Part shown: piece by piece, positions 7,301 through 15,936 of the stretch | Numbering within the stretch: the stretch's first letter is position 1 | How the letters are laid out: each line of letters opens with the position of its first letter | Origin: Phycisphaerae bacterium | GTDB lineage: Bacteria; Planctomycetota; Phycisphaerae; Sedimentisphaerales; Anaerobacaceae | NCBI GenBank assembly: GCA_012744475.1 | Contig: JAAYBV010000097.1 | Span: 62,001-126,000 of the forward strand | Length of the DNA stretch: 64,000 bases | Direction of reading: 5' to 3' | Translations under genes and position numbers: made by a program | Notes under the pieces: model-generated | Seen by the model: only the letters and a program-made list of their open reading frames with translations | What the model was told of the DNA's origin: nothing | Databases searched by the model: none

Positions 7301-9076
7301 ATGGGCGAAGAGAACATCGCGGTGCACGTCACGCATGAAGCCGCAGGGAAGATCGGGGGAATCGGCGCCGTCCTGCAAGGCTTCTTCACGTGTCCGTCCT
7401 ACCTGGACGCCATCGGTCGTTCCGTGCTGATCAGCCCGTTGTTTACGATGGAAGGCTCCGTCCAGGACCGGCTCGGGGAAGACGGGGAGGTTCTGTACTC
7501 GTCGATCGACGGCTTGATCAACCCCAGCTACAGCCACGCGTTCGGTCGAATCGAGAGCCTCTACAACGTGGGCATCGTGTACGGACGTCGCACGTTCATC
7601 GACAAGCAGACCGGCGTCCGGAGCACGCCCGAAGTGCTGCTGATCGACGTGCGCTACATGGATCGCGGCATGCTCAACGAATTCAAGCGACGTCTCTTCG
7701 AGGAGTTCGGCATCCAGAGCCATCTGCACGAGCACCTCTGGGAGTACGAGCAGTACGTGCGCCTGGCGTCGCCGGCCATCGCCGTGCTCAAGGCGCTGGG
7801 CGCCGCCGAGGGACGAACCACCATCATCTCGCACGAGTTCATGGGCATGCCCACCGTGCTCGCGGCCCGGCTGGAACCGTACTGCAACTTCCGAACGGTG
7901 TTCTACGCACACGAGGTGGCCACGATACGGCGCATCGTCGAGGAGCATCCGGGCCATGACACGATGTTCTACAACGTCATGGAGCGCGCCCATCGCGACC
8001 GGCTCTACGTAGGCGACGTCTTCGGGAATCAGGGCACGTATTTCAAGCACTCGCTGGTCGAAGCCTCGAAATACTGCGATCACATCTACGCGGTCGGCGA
8101 TTTCGTCGCCGACGAGCTGCGTTTTCTGGCGCCTGAGTTCGAGACGGCCGACATCGACATCGTGTACAACGGGATTCCCGCGCACGAGATCCACATCGGC
8201 GAGAAGCTAGCCTCGAAGGACAAACTCCAGCGTTACTGCGAGAACCTGCTGGGATATCGGCCGGACCACATCTTCACTCACGTGACGCGTCTGGTCCGCA
8301 GCAAGGGACTCTGGCGGGATCTGCGCGTTCTGTCCGAGATGGATGCGACACTAAGACAGCAGGGACAGACCGCTGTCTTTCTCCTGCTCAGCACGGAAGT
8401 CTCACGCCGACGCAGTTGCGACATTCATCGCATGGAATCGACCTACGGCTGGCCCGTCGCCCACCGTGAGGGCTGGCCGGATTTGTCCGGCGGGGAGGCC
8501 GACTTCCACACGGCCATTCAGCAGTTCAATGCCCGCAGCAGAAACATCAAGGCCGTCTTCATCAACCAGTTCGGCTTCGACCCGAAATCCTGCGGCAGCC
8601 ACATGCCGGCCGACATCGAATTCCTCGACATTCGAAAAGGCAGTGACGTGGAGTTCGGTCAGAGCATCTACGAGCCGTTTGGCATCGCCCAGCTCGAGCC
8701 GCTCACCTACGGCAGTCTCTGCGTGTTCACGGGCGTCTGCGGCTGTGCCGGCTTCGTTCGCGACGTGACGGGCGGACAAGCGGTCAGAAACGTCCTCCTG
8801 GCCGACTACACCGATCTGGGCGATCATCCGTATCGCGACGTGGAAGACCTCCTCCAGATCGACCGTCAGGTGCGCGATCGCATTGAAGCCGCCGAGGCCG
8901 CCCGGCTCGCGAGGGAGATCCTGGAGCGCCTGCCTAAGAACGAAGCGGAGCTCGACGGGATGATCTGCGAGGGATATCGTCTGGCCTACAACATGAGTTG
9001 GGACGTCGTGGTGCGCAAGTACCTGCTCAACGATCTGTCGCGAGCCACCCAGAAGCAGCTTTCGTGCCGCAACTGA
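7301..9076 (+). CDS. glycogen/starch synthase-like glycosyltransferase (GT-B fold)
   Basis: 591 residues, longer than bacterial GlgA (about 480). The N-terminal HVTHEAAGKIGGIGAVLQGF corresponds to the K-x-G-G-L nucleotide-sugar loop of glycogen synthases. The C-terminal domain has THVTRLVRSKGL and the donor-binding SIYEPFGIAQLEPLTYGSLC, with the E-x7-E arrangement. An insertion of roughly 100 residues lies mid-protein (MESTYGWPVAHREG region). It most likely uses ADP- or UDP-glucose to build an alpha-glucan; the acceptor is unknown. ATG 7301 is preceded by TTGGGGAG at good distance. Confidence 0.75.
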   Translation: MGEENIAVHVTHEAAGKIGGIGAVLQGFFTCPSYLDAIGRSVLISPLFTMEGSVQDRLGEDGEVLYSSIDGLINPSYSHAFGRIESLYNVGIVYGRRTFIDKQTGVRSTPEVLLIDVRYMDRGMLNEFKRRLFEEFGIQSHLHEHLWEYEQYVRLASPAIAVLKALGAAEGRTTIISHEFMGMPTVLAARLEPYCNFRTVFYAHEVATIRRIVEEHPGHDTMFYNVMERAHRDRLYVGDVFGNQGTYFKHSLVEASKYCDHIYAVGDFVADELRFLAPEFETADIDIVYNGIPAHEIHIGEKLASKDKLQRYCENLLGYRPDHIFTHVTRLVRSKGLWRDLRVLSEMDATLRQQGQTAVFLLLSTEVSRRRSCDIHRMESTYGWPVAHREGWPDLSGGEADFHTAIQQFNARSRNIKAVFINQFGFDPKSCGSHMPADIEFLDIRKGSDVEFGQSIYEPFGIAQLEPLTYGSLCVFTGVCGCAGFVRDVTGGQAVRNVLLADYTDLGDHPYRDVEDLLQIDRQVRDRIEAAEAARLAREILERLPKNEAELDGMICEGYRLAYNMSWDVVVRKYLLNDLSRATQKQLSCRN

Positions 9077-9113
9077 CCGGCGCGCGTCGCGCCGGCCGTG
9101 TCGCAAGGCATTG

Positions 9114-10313
9114 TCACATGGCCCCGGTCTGGGCGAAGACGTCGTACCCCTGGCCGTCGGGTGGTTCGGCGATCCAGACCACCACGTAGCGACCGTCGGG
9201 CGCCATCGCCGCACCCGGATACCAGTTCCGGCGCGCGCCCTCAACATGCAACGCCGATTCACAGTCCACCAGGCCCCCTGCCCCGGTGCAAAGCTGGCTT
9301 CGCACGCAGCAGCCATCTCCACTCGGATCGTGGCAGTCCCAGAGGATCAGGAATCGATCGCTGCCGTCGGACGTGACACAGGGGCGTCCCTGGTTGCCTT
9401 CCGTGCAGGTGTTGACGATGTAGGGCGGCGTCACCGGTTCGGCATCGGCGTCGAACGGCTGAGCGCAGATGTTGTAGGGGAAAGGACCGATGGCCCAGGC
9501 AACCACGAACCGCCCGTCGCGACCGGCCGCCACGGACGGGCCGTACCACCGGCTGTTCAGGTCGTCTGTCAATAACTTCTCCGGCCCCAACGGCGTCCCA
9601 TCCGCATCGAATTGACGGACCCGGATGTATTCGCCGTAGGGGCGATTGTAGGTGTCACCCATCCGAATCCAGGCGACGATGAACCGTCCCGCCTCGTCGA
9701 TCGCCACATCAGGCCATTTCTGCTGCGGCTCGTCGCTGACCTCGAACGGTTCGACCAGAGGTGATCCGTCGGCCCCGTAAACGCGGACCGCCGCATAGCT
9801 TCGGCCGGTGTACGAATCGCCGTACCAGTTGGTCCAGACGACGGCGAAGGTCCCTGTGGAATTCATCGCGATCTTGGGGTCGGACTCCGCGATATCCGCA
9901 CAATCCGCCACCGCCAGCTCATCGGTCAGAGCCTCTCCCTCGGCATCGAATCGGCGTACCACGACGTTACGGTCGCCCTCTCGCGCTGCCACCCATGCGA
10001 CCACAAACTCGCCGGAAGGGGCCATCGCCACCGCCGCTGTCCAGTTGTCCACGTCCACCTCGGAAATATCGACCCTGAATTCGTCGTCCAGGGCCGTTCC
10101 ATCAGCGCCGAATCGCCGACCGAATACTCCCCCTCCCCGGCCGTCGGCCACGTGGCTGCGCCAAACCACCACGAATTGGCCGTCGTCGTTCATGGCCACC
10201 GCCGGATGCGTCTGGTGATGCGGGCCATAGCCGTTCACCTGGATTTGGGCAAAGGCGCCTGCCGCCAGAGCCAGGGCAATTCCAATGGATGCGCAGATTC
10301 TCCGCCTGTACAT
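9114..10313 (-). CDS. exported repeat protein, probable beta-propeller-like
   Basis: 399 residues. A Sec signal peptide (MYRRRICASIGIALALAAGAFA) is followed by six or seven repeats of about 50-60 residues. Each repeat contains an A-x-x-x-D/N-G-x-F-x-V-x-W core followed by a VRRFDADG(T)-PL segment, for example IAMNSTGTFAVVWTNW and VRVYGADGSPL. This fits a secreted or periplasmic propeller without catalytic motifs. ATG 10313 is preceded by GGGAG. A longer open frame continues upstream inside antisense tatC sequence and is not real. Function is unknown; protein or glycan binding is a guess. Confidence 0.75.
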   Translation of the reverse strand: MYRRRICASIGIALALAAGAFAQIQVNGYGPHHQTHPAVAMNDDGQFVVVWRSHVADGRGGGVFGRRFGADGTALDDEFRVDISEVDVDNWTAAVAMAPSGEFVVAWVAAREGDRNVVVRRFDAEGEALTDELAVADCADIAESDPKIAMNSTGTFAVVWTNWYGDSYTGRSYAAVRVYGADGSPLVEPFEVSDEPQQKWPDVAIDEAGRFIVAWIRMGDTYNRPYGEYIRVRQFDADGTPLGPEKLLTDDLNSRWYGPSVAAGRDGRFVVAWAIGPFPYNICAQPFDADAEPVTPPYIVNTCTEGNQGRPCVTSDGSDRFLILWDCHDPSGDGCCVRSQLCTGAGGLVDCESALHVEGARRNWYPGAAMAPDGRYVVVWIAEPPDGQGYDVFAQTGAM

Positions 10314-10663
10314 GGTCGTACTCCCGCCAGCTTCCCTGTGTGAATGGAATCTCGTCTGGAACCACACTCGCAATACATCCCACACCCCGCCGTGGGTATC
10401 TACGTAATAAGACGCAATTGCGCGTGCTTTGTTACAAGAAAAGGTAGAAAAACTGGCCCGTGGTCCGGGGGCACCCCCTACACAATCCTGTCGACTTGCC
10501 GTTGGTGCTGCGAGGCTTCTCTGTCTGGGGTCCCCGGCTGGGGCTCGAGGGTGAGATAAAGCATCGATTCGGAATCTACTTTGTTGATGTGTGTGCCCGG
10601 TGTGCCGTGCCCATGCCAGATCGACAGGACCGGCGTTTCCGTACGCATCCACTCGCGTGAGGG
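10314..10663. other. non-coding gap between tatC and the exported repeat protein
   Basis: About 350 bp without a supported gene. It holds the leader of the minus-strand repeat protein and a 10-bp palindrome CGCAATTGCG near 10422. No confident promoter, terminator or repeat was found. Confidence 0.4.
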
Positions 10664-11677
10664 CTAATCGCGGTGAGGCGGTGCGGCCGCGTTCGCCTCT
10701 TGTTTCTTCTTCTCGGCCTTCCTGCGCGAGAGGTGGGCCAGCAGGATGCCCGTTTCGTACAGGGCATAGAGCGGAATGGCCAGCGCGATTTGGGAAATCA
10801 CGTCCGGCGGAGTGACAACCGCCGCAACAATGACCGTCACGAGAATGACGTACTTGCGAATGCGCCGAAGAGTCTCCACCGGGACCAGGCCGGTACGCAC
10901 CAGGATGAAGATCGCGATGGGCGTTTGAAAGGCCAGTCCGAAAACCAGCATCAGAATGGTCACGAAGGAAATGTACTTCTCCAGGGTCCAGTTGGCCGCC
11001 ACCCCGACGATATCGTTGAACGCCAGGAAGAACTTCAGCGTCAGCGGCGCGACCACGAACAGAAAGAACAAGGCTCCGATGATGAACAGCGCGGCGGAGA
11101 ACGGCACCGCCTGACGTACGTAACGCCGCTCGTGCGCATAGAGCCCAGCCGCCACGAACATCCAGAGCTGGTAAAACACCCACGGACAGGTCAGGATCAG
11201 CCCCGAGATAAAGGCAATCTTCATATAGGCCGAGAAGGCTTCCGGGATGCTAATCACCTTGAGGCGCGCATCGTCCGGCAGCTTCTTGCCGTCGCGCGCA
11301 CCGTACGTCTGTTCTGTCCACGCCTTGAGGGCCTTCACGGACACATCCCGAATGAAATCGACACGGTTCGGATCGATCGGCGGCGCATTCGGATCGGTCG
11401 CCAGCTTCTCTGTGAGGTCCGTGAAGAACAGATCGAGAAAACCCAGGACTTCGGACTGCATCCGGGGCACCTCGGTATCCTGGAGCCGCTTGCCCATCGT
11501 GCGGTTGTAGGGCCCCTCGATGAACCTCAAGATGTGCGTGCCGAAGATCAGGGCAATGACCGAGCCGATCACCAGGCCGAGGATGGCCAGGATCAGCCGC
11601 GCGCGAAGCTCTTCGAGGTGATCGCCTAAACTCATCGTGCAGCTTAGGGGATCCTGGTTCTTCATGGTATCGCCCAT
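10664..11677 (-). CDS. tatC: twin-arginine translocase subunit TatC (with large loop insertion)
   Basis: 337 residues, about 80 more than typical TatC. The N-terminal MSLGDHLEELRARLILAILG is the conserved TatC start, and PEAFSAYMKIAFISGLILTC, then PWVFYQLWMFVAAGLYAHERRY, are signature segments. Six membrane segments can be traced. The extra length is a charged insertion (about residues 60-135) in the first periplasmic loop. The C-terminus is Lys/Ala-rich. ATG 11677 is given; ATG 11665 is an alternative. tatA lies 38 bp upstream. The system would export folded proteins such as the RR-signal sulfatase at 16577-18055. Confidence 0.92.
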   Translation of the reverse strand: MGDTMKNQDPLSCTMSLGDHLEELRARLILAILGLVIGSVIALIFGTHILRFIEGPYNRTMGKRLQDTEVPRMQSEVLGFLDLFFTDLTEKLATDPNAPPIDPNRVDFIRDVSVKALKAWTEQTYGARDGKKLPDDARLKVISIPEAFSAYMKIAFISGLILTCPWVFYQLWMFVAAGLYAHERRYVRQAVPFSAALFIIGALFFLFVVAPLTLKFFLAFNDIVGVAANWTLEKYISFVTILMLVFGLAFQTPIAIFILVRTGLVPVETLRRIRKYVILVTVIVAAVVTPPDVISQIALAIPLYALYETGILLAHLSRRKAEKKKQEANAAAPPHRD

Positions 11678-11715
11678 CTCGGTCGAGAGCAGGAGGGTGC
11701 CGGGTCAGGCGGCGG

Positions 11716-11985
11716 TCAGCTTTTCAGATCGGAGTCGTTCAGGCCCGAAGCGTCCTTGGCGTCCTTCACGACGTCATTCTTGACTTTGCGGACGTCATCG
11801 ACCAGATCGTCAGAGGACTCCTTCGCCTCGTTGATGCCCTTCTTGAATTCGGTGAGGCTCTTTCCGACGCTGCGTGCGATCTCCGGCAGACGCCTGCCGA
11901 AGATCAGCAGCGCGACGACGAGAATGACCACCCACTCCCACTGGCCGGGCATCCAAGCCAAGACATATTGCGTCGAATCTAACAT
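11716..11985 (-). CDS. tatA: TatA/TatE sec-independent translocase protein
   Basis: 89 residues: an N-terminal membrane helix (WEWVVILVVALLIFG), the conserved hinge FGRRLPEIARSVGKSL, an amphipathic helix and an acidic tail. The start is decided by the ribosome-binding site: TTAGGAG abuts the in-frame ATG at 11991 and is 6 nt from the ATG at 11985, so 11985 is the better start. It is first in a tatA-tatC operon. No TatB-like gene is seen, so TatA may be bifunctional, as in other minimal TatAC systems (inference). Confidence 0.92.
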   Translation of the reverse strand: MLDSTQYVLAWMPGQWEWVVILVVALLIFGRRLPEIARSVGKSLTEFKKGINEAKESSDDLVDDVRKVKNDVVKDAKDASGLNDSDLKS

Positions 11986-11997
11986 GGTCATCTCCTA

Positions 11998-12389
11998 AGT
12001 GCTTTGCTGCGTGCTCCTATGTGTGAAATAGGGCATAGCATCCTAATGTTGGTTCTTGAGTCATTTTTGCCCTCCGCAGCAGTTTCGGTACTTCGCGTAC
12101 CTAGGGGAGGCGACAACGCCATGCTCGCCACTCTAATCGCATGGCAGGATCGCGTCAAACAAAATATACGGTCGCGGCCGGGCGGCAGTTCTGAGGTTGC
12201 CACGCCCAATCCTTGCGCTGCCCCATCTCCTCGTGTCTTTCCGACCACGTTTGCAGTCGGCTCGCATAACGTTATATGGGACGTTTCCGGACGCCGGGCC
12301 ACTGTTGGGTATCGCGGCATCTCCCGAAGTCGGAATTTACACAAACGCATTATATACAATGACTTATGATCTATATCGGCTCTTTTCTC
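11998..12389. other. non-coding stretch between tatA and the 31-codon ORF
   Basis: About 390 bp with no supported gene; short antisense frames lack starts and motifs. It contains the minus-strand promoter of tatAC (12130-12158) and an AT-rich segment near 12340-12370. The palindrome ATAACGTTAT lies near 12267. Confidence 0.45.
12130..12158 (-). promoter_or_regulatory. candidate promoter for tatA-tatC
   Basis: On the minus strand, TTGACG (12158-12153), a 17-bp spacer and TAGAGT (12135-12130). It points to tatA with a leader of roughly 140 nt. The -10 matches only 4 of 6 consensus positions. Confidence 0.45.
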
Positions 12390-12419
12390 TTGCTTTGGAG
12401 CCCCCATTTCGGCTATAAT
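12390..12419 (+). promoter_or_regulatory. promoter with consensus -10 ahead of a 31-codon ORF
   Basis: TTGCTT (12390-12395), an 18-bp spacer and a perfect TATAAT (12414-12419). The expected start near 12426 leaves about 38 nt before the ATG at 12464. There is no other plus-strand gene for it to serve before the convergent folP. Confidence 0.6.
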
Positions 12420-12463
12420 ACGGTCGTTGAGATTGATGGAAACTTGGGGGGCAGAAACGAACC

Positions 12464-12559
12464 ATGAACAGCTTCTATTACGAAACCTGGCTTCCGTTTG
12501 TCATCAGCAAGCGACGCATCCTCGTACTGGCCGTTGCCAGCTACCTGGCTCTGTGCTGA
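12464..12559 (+). CDS. candidate 31-residue membrane microprotein
   Basis: ATG at 12464 to TGA at 12559 encodes 31 residues: a polar/aromatic N-terminus with SFYYETWLPFV, a basic KRR, then a short hydrophobic tail ILVLAVASYLALC. A GGGGGG tract 12 nt upstream could act as a weak Shine-Dalgarno. The case rests on a consensus promoter just upstream with nothing else to express. A competing 52-codon frame starts at ATG 12436 and looks less protein-like. It could instead be a small RNA. Not recognised. Confidence 0.35.
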   Translation: MNSFYYETWLPFVISKRRILVLAVASYLALC

Positions 12560-12673
12560 GCTTCGCCTGGTCTGTCTGGTCTCTACAAGTCTGAAGACCG
12601 CCCCGCAGCATCTGCCCTCATTGCGCCTCTGATCACCCCGCGCGCCGAACCCGGCGACAGCCATATCGACGAT

Positions 12674-13525
12674 CTAACATTCCCGCACCGCTCGCACAAC
12701 CTTGAGCACGTCCTGCATCGCCGCAACGTCGTGAACTCGCACGATTGACACCCCAGCCATCGCACAGAGCGCCACGGTGGCCGCCGTGCCGAACACGCGA
12801 TCGGCGGGCCTCTCGCGCCCGGTGACCGCCCCGATAAATCGCTTGCGGCTCGGGCCTACCAGCACGCGGTAGCCCGTCGCCGCGAAACGTCCGATATGCT
12901 TGAGCAACAGCAGGTTGTGCTTTGGGGTCTTGCCGAACCCGATCCCCGGATCGATCCAGATCCGCTCGCCGGCAATGCCGATCGATTCCGCCCGCCTGGC
13001 CCGACCGACCAGAAAGTCCAGGACCTCCCCCACTACATCTCCGTAATGCGGATCGGCCTGCATTGTCCTGGGGGTTCCCTGCATGTGCATCAGCGTCACG
13101 GGAACCTGCGCCTCGGCCGCCAGCCGGGCCATGTCGTCGTCCGCAAGGGCCGTGATGTCGTTCACGATGCAGGCGCCGGCCGCCAGCGCCGCTGCCGCCA
13201 CCTCTGTATCACAGGTGTCGATGCTGATCGGGGCTTCTGTCTGACGCCTCAGCGATTCAATCACCGGGACCACGCGACGAATCTGCTCGGCCGCCGGGAC
13301 CGACGCAGCGCCGGGCCGGGTGGATTCACCGCCGATGTCGATGATGGCCGCGCCTTCGCAGACCATCTCCAGGCCGTGCGCGACCGCCCTGTCGATATCC
13401 AGGAACTGCCCGCCGTCGCTGAAGGAATCCGGTGTGACATTGAGCACACCCATGATCAGACAGCCGCCGGAGAAATCCAATGCGCCGCCGGGCCACCGAA
13501 GCACGTCGTCACTCGTCGCCTTCAC
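12674..13525 (-). CDS. folP: dihydropteroate synthase
   Basis: 283 residues. It condenses p-aminobenzoate with dihydropterin pyrophosphate in folate synthesis. The motifs are complete: MGVLNVTPDSFSDGG, IIDIGGESTRPGA, the ISIDT pterin-binding strand, DPGIGFGKTPKHN and VLVGPSRKRFIG. Its start overlaps the 3' end of pdxB by 17 nt on the same strand, so translation is probably coupled. Length and motifs are normal. Confidence 0.95.
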   Translation of the reverse strand: MKATSDDVLRWPGGALDFSGGCLIMGVLNVTPDSFSDGGQFLDIDRAVAHGLEMVCEGAAIIDIGGESTRPGAASVPAAEQIRRVVPVIESLRRQTEAPISIDTCDTEVAAAALAAGACIVNDITALADDDMARLAAEAQVPVTLMHMQGTPRTMQADPHYGDVVGEVLDFLVGRARRAESIGIAGERIWIDPGIGFGKTPKHNLLLLKHIGRFAATGYRVLVGPSRKRFIGAVTGRERPADRVFGTAATVALCAMAGVSIVRVHDVAAMQDVLKVVRAVREC

Positions 13526-14678
13526 GCCGCCGCCCTTTCGCCTTGAAACCGATTCCCAGCAGCTTACGAATCAAAGCGCCGGCAGGCTCCGGCACGATGA
13601 CCGTCGTGTTGTGGAACTCGCGGCGCACCGGATAGCTTTTTCGCAGGGCGTCAAAGAACCGTCCTCGGGCCTCGGGCGGTTCATTCGCGATCCGCCGGAG
13701 ATTCGCGTCGTCCCGCACGATGCTGTAGACCTTCTCCACGGCGAACGCGATGGCCGCCTGGTCGTCGGTGACATCGTCAGGCAGCTCGATCGTGGCAACG
13801 TCAGGAGCCGGCAGGAAATCGCCCGCGTCGAACTTCGGCGGCAAGCCGAAGTGCTCGCAAAGAGCCTGATAGATCATGATCAGGCCGGCAATCTTGCCGT
13901 CCAGCGAGTAGCCGGCGATGTGCGGCGAGCCCAGGTCCACCTCGTCGAGCAGCCCCACGTCGATGTTCGGCTCATTCTCCCAGACGTCCAGCCCGACGGC
14001 CGTCAGACGCCGCGAGTGGATCGCCGCCGCGAGGGCCTGCGAGTCCACGACCGCGCCGCGTGCGGCATTGAGGAAGACCGCCCCTTGCCTGAGCCGGGAG
14101 AAGAACCGGCCGTCCGCCAGATGATGGGTCTTGTCGGGTCCTTCCCGCGTCAGCGGCGTGTGGATCGTGACGAAGTCGCAATCGAACACCGCTTCGAGGG
14201 GAACATACTTCGGATCGCCCGTCCGCCTCTGGAGCGGCGGATCGTTGCGTCGCACATGCATCCCCAGCGCCTCGCACTTGGCGGCGACGCGCCCGCCGAC
14301 GTTGCCGACGCCGATCACGCCGATGGACCGGCCGTCGAGCCGAACGGCGTGACGTCGGGCGATTTCGAGCAACGCCGCAATGACGTACTCGGCCGCGGAG
14401 TTCGCGTTGGAGCCGGGCGCCGAGGCAAAGCCGATGTTGTGCGTGTGAAGGTAGTCGAGATCGACGTGATCGAAGCCGATCGTCGCGGTGCCGACGAACC
14501 TCACCGCGCTGCCTGAAAGAAGGTGTTCGTCAACGCGGGTGATGCTCCGCACGAGCAGCGCATCGGCATCCGCGACCGCCTGGGGCATCATGTCACGCCC
14601 CCCCATGACCAGCACATCTCCAATGGACGAAAAACACTCTTGAACGAAAGGGATATTCCCATCTGCAACGATCTTCAT
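13509..14678 (-). CDS. pdxB: erythronate-4-phosphate dehydrogenase-like D-2-hydroxyacid dehydrogenase
   Basis: 389 residues. The N-terminal MKIVADGNIPFVQECFSSIG matches PdxB, the second enzyme of DXP-dependent pyridoxal phosphate synthesis. The NAD-binding motif is GVIGVGNVGGRVA. Catalytic residues of the D-2-hydroxyacid dehydrogenase fold are visible as LNAARGAVVD (Arg), the downstream WENEP (Glu) and SPHIAGYSLDGK (His). The C-terminal extension expected of PdxB is present. It overlaps folP and lies 6 bp after the radical SAM gene. No other pdx gene is in the window, so the exact substrate is inferred from the family match. Confidence 0.82.
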   Translation of the reverse strand: MKIVADGNIPFVQECFSSIGDVLVMGGRDMMPQAVADADALLVRSITRVDEHLLSGSAVRFVGTATIGFDHVDLDYLHTHNIGFASAPGSNANSAAEYVIAALLEIARRHAVRLDGRSIGVIGVGNVGGRVAAKCEALGMHVRRNDPPLQRRTGDPKYVPLEAVFDCDFVTIHTPLTREGPDKTHHLADGRFFSRLRQGAVFLNAARGAVVDSQALAAAIHSRRLTAVGLDVWENEPNIDVGLLDEVDLGSPHIAGYSLDGKIAGLIMIYQALCEHFGLPPKFDAGDFLPAPDVATIELPDDVTDDQAAIAFAVEKVYSIVRDDANLRRIANEPPEARGRFFDALRKSYPVRREFHNTTVIVPEPAGALIRKLLGIGFKAKGRRREGDE

Positions 14679-14684
14679 GGAACC

Positions 14685-15719
14685 TCAAAGCTCGAAACCT
14701 GCAATCTCCGTGCCGCACTGCGGGCACCTGGAGTTCTCAATCACATTGGCGACGATCTGGTAGCCCGCGCGTTCGATCAGCAGGCGCCCGCACTTGTAGC
14801 AGAACGTGCTCTCCGACCGCGTTCCCGGAATGTTGCCGAGGTAGACGTATCGAAGCCCGGCGTCCTTGCCGATGCGCTCGGCCCGCCGCAGGCTGTCCAT
14901 CGACGTGGCGTGCGCATCGACGCATTTGTACTGTGGATAGAAGCGGCTGATGTGCCAGGGAACATCCGGGCCGGCCTGGCGGACCAGGAAGTCGGCGAGC
15001 TGCTTCAACTCCTCCTCGGAGTCGTTCTCGCCCGGGATCAGCAGGGTCGTGACCTCGATCCAGATGTCCGTGTGACACACGATGTAGGCGATCGTGTCCA
15101 GCACCGGCTGCAAGCGGGCCTTGCACAAGCGACGGTAGTAATCGTCGCTGAAGGCCTTGAGATCGACGTTGATCGCACCGAGCCAGTCCCGCGCGAAGTC
15201 GATTGCCTCGCGCGTCATATAGCCGTTGCTGACGAAGACGTTCGTCAGACCCTTTTCTCTGGCGAGCCGGCCGCAATCGGCGCACAGCTCCATGAACACA
15301 GTCGGCTCAGTGTAGGTGTAGGCAATGCTGCGGCAGCCGCTACGGAGGGCCCCTGCAACGATCTGCTGGGCGGTCAGAGCCTGGCCGTCGATTTCACCGC
15401 CTCCGAGCGCCGCCTGGCTGATCTGCCAGTTCTGACAAAACTCGCACTGGAAGTTGCACCCCATCGTGGCGATGGAATAGCTCGTCGATCCCGGCTGGAA
15501 ATGGAACAGAGGCTTTTTCTCGATCGGGTCGGGATTGGCCGCACAGACCTTGTCGTAGTTGAGCGAATACAGCGTGCCGCCCACGTTCCGGCGTACACAG
15601 CAGTGCCCCAGCTTGCCCTCGCCGATCAGGCACCGAAACGCGCAGAGATGGCAGCGGACCTTCTTGTCCTCGACAGGTTCCCACAGCACTGCTTCCTTCA
15701 GTTTGCCTTCTTTTTCCAT
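14685..15719 (-). CDS. amrS: AmmeMemoRadiSam-type radical SAM enzyme (AmrS-like)
   Basis: 344 residues from ATG 15719, which has GGGA 8 nt upstream; a longer frame to 15902 lacks support. The cluster motif is CNFQCEFCQNW (C-x3-C-x2-C). An N-terminal cysteine-rich part (VRCHLCAFRCLIGEGKLGHC) and a C-terminal pair of CxxC motifs (CYKCGR and CPQCG) flank the radical SAM barrel, as in AmrS/PflA-like proteins. The reaction is unknown for this family. The usual partners AMMECR1 and Memo are not adjacent. It heads the unit leading into pdxB and folP. Confidence 0.82.
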   Translation of the reverse strand: MEKEGKLKEAVLWEPVEDKKVRCHLCAFRCLIGEGKLGHCCVRRNVGGTLYSLNYDKVCAANPDPIEKKPLFHFQPGSTSYSIATMGCNFQCEFCQNWQISQAALGGGEIDGQALTAQQIVAGALRSGCRSIAYTYTEPTVFMELCADCGRLAREKGLTNVFVSNGYMTREAIDFARDWLGAINVDLKAFSDDYYRRLCKARLQPVLDTIAYIVCHTDIWIEVTTLLIPGENDSEEELKQLADFLVRQAGPDVPWHISRFYPQYKCVDAHATSMDSLRRAERIGKDAGLRYVYLGNIPGTRSESTFCYKCGRLLIERAGYQIVANVIENSRCPQCGTEIAGFEL

Positions 15720-15860
15720 GGCCAATTCCCAGGAATTGCGTTTGCCGGCAGCCGACCCACTATAAGGAATGCCCCGGTCGAAATCAACGGCCGCGCTGCC
15801 CGAGAACGACGGAGCCGCGCAGCCCCCTGTCGGGACCCGGACCGAAAAGCAACAACGCCT

Positions 15861-15890
15861 TTGAACCCCAGTATGTGGGTAGCGTATCAT
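15861..15890 (+). promoter_or_regulatory. promoter of the Hcp-like gene
   Basis: TTGAAC (15861-15866), an 18-bp spacer and TATCAT (15885-15890, 5 of 6 consensus). The leader is about 40 nt and contains AAGAGGTG as ribosome-binding site before ATG 15937. Confidence 0.55.
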
Positions 15891-15936
15891 TGAAATACGC
15901 ATCCAGCTTTCGGCGTCTCAGGACAAGAGGTGCAAG

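Noticed and set aside
10314-11183. Long N-terminal extension of the exported repeat protein
   Set aside because: The extension runs inside tatC on the same strand in another frame; the ATG at 10313 has a ribosome-binding site and starts a signal peptide.
13320-15893. 398- and 456-codon plus-strand open frames
   Set aside because: Both mirror folP, pdxB and the radical SAM gene, which have complete catalytic motifs on the minus strand.
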